A stretch of 64,000 nt of DNA from Pseudokineococcus lusitanus. Its GTDB lineage: Bacteria > Actinomycetota > Actinomycetes > Actinomycetales > Quadrisphaeraceae. The notes below the pieces were generated by a model. The model worked only from the letters and a program-made list of their open reading frames with translations, was not told where the DNA came from and searched no databases. Shown one piece after another: positions 62,322-64,000 of this stretch (its first letter is position 1; every line of letters begins with the position of its first letter). Location of the stretch: assembly GCF_003751265.1 (NCBI RefSeq), contig NZ_RJKN01000008.1:62001-126000 (forward strand), written 5' to 3'. A program made the translations under genes and the position numbers.

Positions 62322-63068
62322 TCAGCCGGTGACGTCGGTGCCGGGCGCCACGTCGACGGGCGACGGGGCCTGCACCGAGCCGGCGAGACGCCCGAGGAGG
62401 CGGTCCACGGCGACGACGTCGTACCCGCGCCGCAGGCTCGTCGTCGTGAAGTTCGCCGTGGCGACGTCGCGCGGCGTCAGCCCGTCACCGCCGGTGCCCG
62501 GGCGGTCGAGGGCGTCCTTGACCCGCTCGAGGAAGGCGTCCACCTCGTCGATGTCGTAGCCGTCCCGGAAGCGGACGACCGGGAGGAAGGTGCTGCGCAG
62601 GGCCGCCGACGCCGTACCGCTCTGGCCCGCGGGGCGCTCGTCGCGCTCGCCCTCCTCGTCGGCCGGGACGGGCTCGTCCCAGGCGGCCTCGCCGGCGGCG
62701 GGCGGCTCGGTGCCCTCGTCGGCCCCCTCGTCGTCGTCCGCCTCGTCGTCGACCGGGTCGTCCAGCTCGAGCAGCCGGCCGCCCTCCTCGAGGACCGTCC
62801 CGCGCACCGTCGTCGTCGGCGCGGCCTCCCAGGCGGCGAAGGGGTCGTTCCCGACCTCGGCCCGCAGCGCCGGCGCGGCGGCGCGCGCGGCCTCGGGGGA
62901 CTCCCACACGGCGGTGCCGACGAGACGGCCGCCCTCGTCGTCGACGACGCCCGTCCACAGCAGCCCCGGTTGGCTCCGCGCCACCCGCCCCCACCGACGC
63001 ATGGACGCGACGAGGGCGGCCCGGTGCTCCGGACCGGGGGTGAAGACGGTGACCACCGCGTACGTCAT
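62322..63068 (-). CDS. ABM-like domain fused to DivIVA motifs
   Basis: A 248-residue protein. The first 95 residues look like an antibiotic-biosynthesis-monooxygenase (ABM, dimeric alpha-beta barrel) domain: YAVVTVFTPGPEHRAALVAS, QPGLLWTGVV and GTAVWESPEAARAA. A highly acidic, probably disordered linker (about 110-145) follows. The C-terminus has two DivIVA-type short motifs, FRDGYDIDEVDAFLERVKDAL and TTSLRRGYDVVAVDRLL. DivIVA motifs mark proteins of poles and division sites in actinobacteria. The pairing is unusual and the function unknown. GAGGT lies eight bases upstream of the ATG. Confidence 0.75.
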   Translation of the reverse strand: MTYAVVTVFTPGPEHRAALVASMRRWGRVARSQPGLLWTGVVDDEGGRLVGTAVWESPEAARAAAPALRAEVGNDPFAAWEAAPTTTVRGTVLEEGGRLLELDDPVDDEADDDEGADEGTEPPAAGEAAWDEPVPADEEGERDERPAGQSGTASAALRSTFLPVVRFRDGYDIDEVDAFLERVKDALDRPGTGGDGLTPRDVATANFTTTSLRRGYDVVAVDRLLGRLAGSVQAPSPVDVAPGTDVTG

Positions 63069-63190
63069 GGCGAGACCTCACCACGCCCGGGACCCCGCGC
63101 GCGTCACGGGTCCACCGGTGAGTCGCGGGTGCGCACGGACCGTCCCGGCGGTCGCCCACCGTGACGACGACGAGCGCCTCCGACCCCCAC

Positions 63191-63227
63191 CTCCCCGCCC
63201 GACGTGGCCACACGTCGGGGTGGGGAG
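63191..63227. other. Long hairpin containing repeat copy 4
   Basis: CCCGACGTG and CACGTCGGG pair perfectly around a GCCA loop, and flanking CTCCCC/GGGGAG extend the stem. It lies between the divergent ABM-DivIVA and small membrane protein genes, so it is not an ordinary terminator. Confidence 0.5.
63201..63225 (+). repeat. Short dispersed repeat, copy 4
   Basis: GACGTGGCCACACGTCGGGG followed by TGGGG. It has the same core as copies 2 and 3 but in the opposite orientation, and is 16 bases from copy 5. Confidence 0.5.
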
Positions 63228-63241
63228 CGCGGCGGAGGCCC

Positions 63242-63268
63242 GATGAGGTCACACATCGGGGGGTGGGG
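63242..63268 (+). repeat. Short dispersed repeat, copy 5
   Basis: GATGAGGTCACACATCGGGG followed by GGTGGGG. The flanking CCCGATG/CATCGGG can pair, and where copy 4 has GACGTG..CACGTC this copy has GATG..CATC, a compensatory change that preserves the stem. Confidence 0.5.
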
Positions 63269-63290
63269 CGGGGCTGGCAGGGTGGGCGCC

Positions 63291-63599
63291 ATGGTGCGCA
63301 TCCCCGAGCAGGGCGGGTCGGTCCTCGGCGGGGTGCTCGTCGTCCTCGCCGCCGGCTTCGCGGCGTCGGCGTGCCTGCTCACCGGCGTCCACCTCGACGA
63401 CACCGGCGAGGGGGCGGGGCTCCGGCTCGCCACCCGCGTCGCGTGGGTCCTCGCCGCGGCGGCGCTGACCTTCGTCGGGGCGCTGGGCTGGTGGCGGCTG
63501 CGGCGCGGCGCGCGGCTGCCGGCGGCGCTCGTCGGTGTCGCCTCGACGGCCGGGTGGACGCTCCTCGCGACGCTCGCGGGCCTCGAGCCCGTCCGCTGA
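63291..63599 (+). CDS. Small hypothetical membrane protein
   Basis: A 102-residue protein of no family I recognise. Three hydrophobic stretches are visible: GGVLVVLAAGFAASACLLTG near residue 15, VAWVLAAAALTFVGALGWW in the middle and LVGVASTAGWTLLATLAG near the end. A short hydrophilic loop (VHLDDTGEGAG) separates the first two. The ATG at 63291 is preceded by a weak GGGTGG. Coding is supported by strong GC bias at third positions and the clean end before the convergent LacI gene. Confidence 0.6.
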   Translation: MVRIPEQGGSVLGGVLVVLAAGFAASACLLTGVHLDDTGEGAGLRLATRVAWVLAAAALTFVGALGWWRLRRGARLPAALVGVASTAGWTLLATLAGLEPVR

Positions 63600-63632
63600 C
63601 CCGACCGGGGCGCACCACGCGGCGCCGTCGGC

Positions 63633-64000
63633 TCAGGCGCGCGGCGGCGCCGTGCTCTCGCGGACGACGAGGCGCGTGGCGAGCTGGACGTGCTGGGGCG
63701 TGACGACGTCGGCCGCCTCGCCGCCCGCGCCCTCGAGCGCGAGGCGTACCGCGTGGGAGGCCATGTCCACGAGCGGCTGCCGCACCGTCGTCAGCGGCGG
63801 GGACAGGTACTGGCAGAGCGCGACGTCGTCGAAGCCGACGACCGACAGGTCCTCCGGGACGGCGAGCCCCCGGGCCCGCGCCTCCTGGTAGACGCCGCTG
63901 GCCTGGGAGTCCGAGCCGGCGAAGATGGCCGTGGGCGGGTCGGCGAGGTCGAGCAGCGCGGCGGCCCCGCGGCGGCCGCCCTCGGGCGTGAAGTCGCCCC
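63633..64000 (-). CDS. LacI-family regulator, C-terminal part
   Basis: The last 122 codons of a LacI/GalR regulator that runs off the right edge. It shows the C-terminal effector lobe: TAIFAGSDSQASGVYQEA, then LAVPEDLSVVGFDDVALCQYL and PPLTTVRQPLVDMASHAVRL, and it ends LVVRESTAPPRA. The sequence resembles the xylose/cellobiose-type LacI subgroup. It is the third LacI protein in the window; its target genes are outside. Confidence 0.88.
   Translation of the reverse strand, partial: GDFTPEGGRRGAAALLDLADPPTAIFAGSDSQASGVYQEARARGLAVPEDLSVVGFDDVALCQYLSPPLTTVRQPLVDMASHAVRLALEGAGGEAADVVTPQHVQLATRLVVRESTAPPRA

Overview
The window is chromosomal DNA from a very high-GC actinobacterium. Nearly every codon ends in G or C, GTG starts are common, four-base ATGA/GTGA gene overlaps are frequent, and the gene families (WYL regulators, DUF3618/holin pairs, NarL-type two-component pairs, LCP proteins, alpha-glucoside ABC importers without an ATPase) are typical of the phylum. 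The many c-di-GMP proteins would fit the Kineosporiales or relatives, but that is only a guess. I see no rRNA, tRNA, insertion sequence, phage or CRISPR. No gene-free stretch exceeds 300 bases.

Layout. 1-2129: start of a ZIP-type metal transporter, then a three-gene operon of Ala-rich envelope/stress proteins (reverse strand). 2388-8493: NarL-type response regulator and kinase, a serine hydrolase with a membrane tail, and a secreted phosphoesterase-LamG protein. 8761-13754: two membrane GGDEF-EAL proteins around a small deaminase. 13857-15368: WYL regulator divergent from a VOC protein. 15422-19674: LacI regulator divergent from a secreted pullulanase. 19769-24903: SEC-C/YchJ protein, a very large secreted propeller-FN3 protein and a UGT-like glycosyltransferase. 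24916-30782: GntR regulator divergent from an isochorismatase-fold amidase, a NitT/TauT-type ABC importer and an MFS exporter, apparently one uptake-and-catabolism unit. 30807-35740: SDR, AAA ATPase, epimerase, CtaG and DUF2243 membrane proteins, and a stand-alone LigD-type phosphoesterase domain. 35802-39894: acetamidase, GAF-GGDEF and GAF-EAL genes chained by four-base overlaps.

40007-43200 is a tightly coupled four-gene operon: acyl-CoA dehydrogenase-like protein, PIG-L deacetylase, NodS-like methyltransferase and family 2 glycosyltransferase. The enzyme set resembles that of lipo-chitooligosaccharide synthesis, but the product is unknown. It is followed by a peptide/nickel/opine-type ABC system (43265-48478) whose two permeases are fused into one polypeptide. 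48506-51590 holds an aldo-keto reductase, an ArsR regulator with a His-rich metal-binding protein, and an LCP protein. 51655-53694 is a GH42 beta-galactosidase. 53845-56166 encodes an EAL-DICT-LOV-GGDEF protein with an intact flavin-binding LOV signature, a probable blue-light-responsive c-di-GMP enzyme. 56375-61025 is an alpha-glucoside-type importer with its LacI regulator and a perfect operator palindrome. The end carries a nucleoside hydrolase, an ABM-DivIVA fusion protein, a small membrane protein, part of another LacI regulator and a cluster of short dispersed repeats.

Two themes dominate. One is c-di-GMP signalling: five GGDEF/EAL proteins in 64 kb with light, GAF and membrane inputs. 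The other is glucan and oligosaccharide use: pullulanase, GH42, alpha-glucoside importer and three LacI regulators. All assignments rest on reading motifs and domain order by eye; no database search was run.
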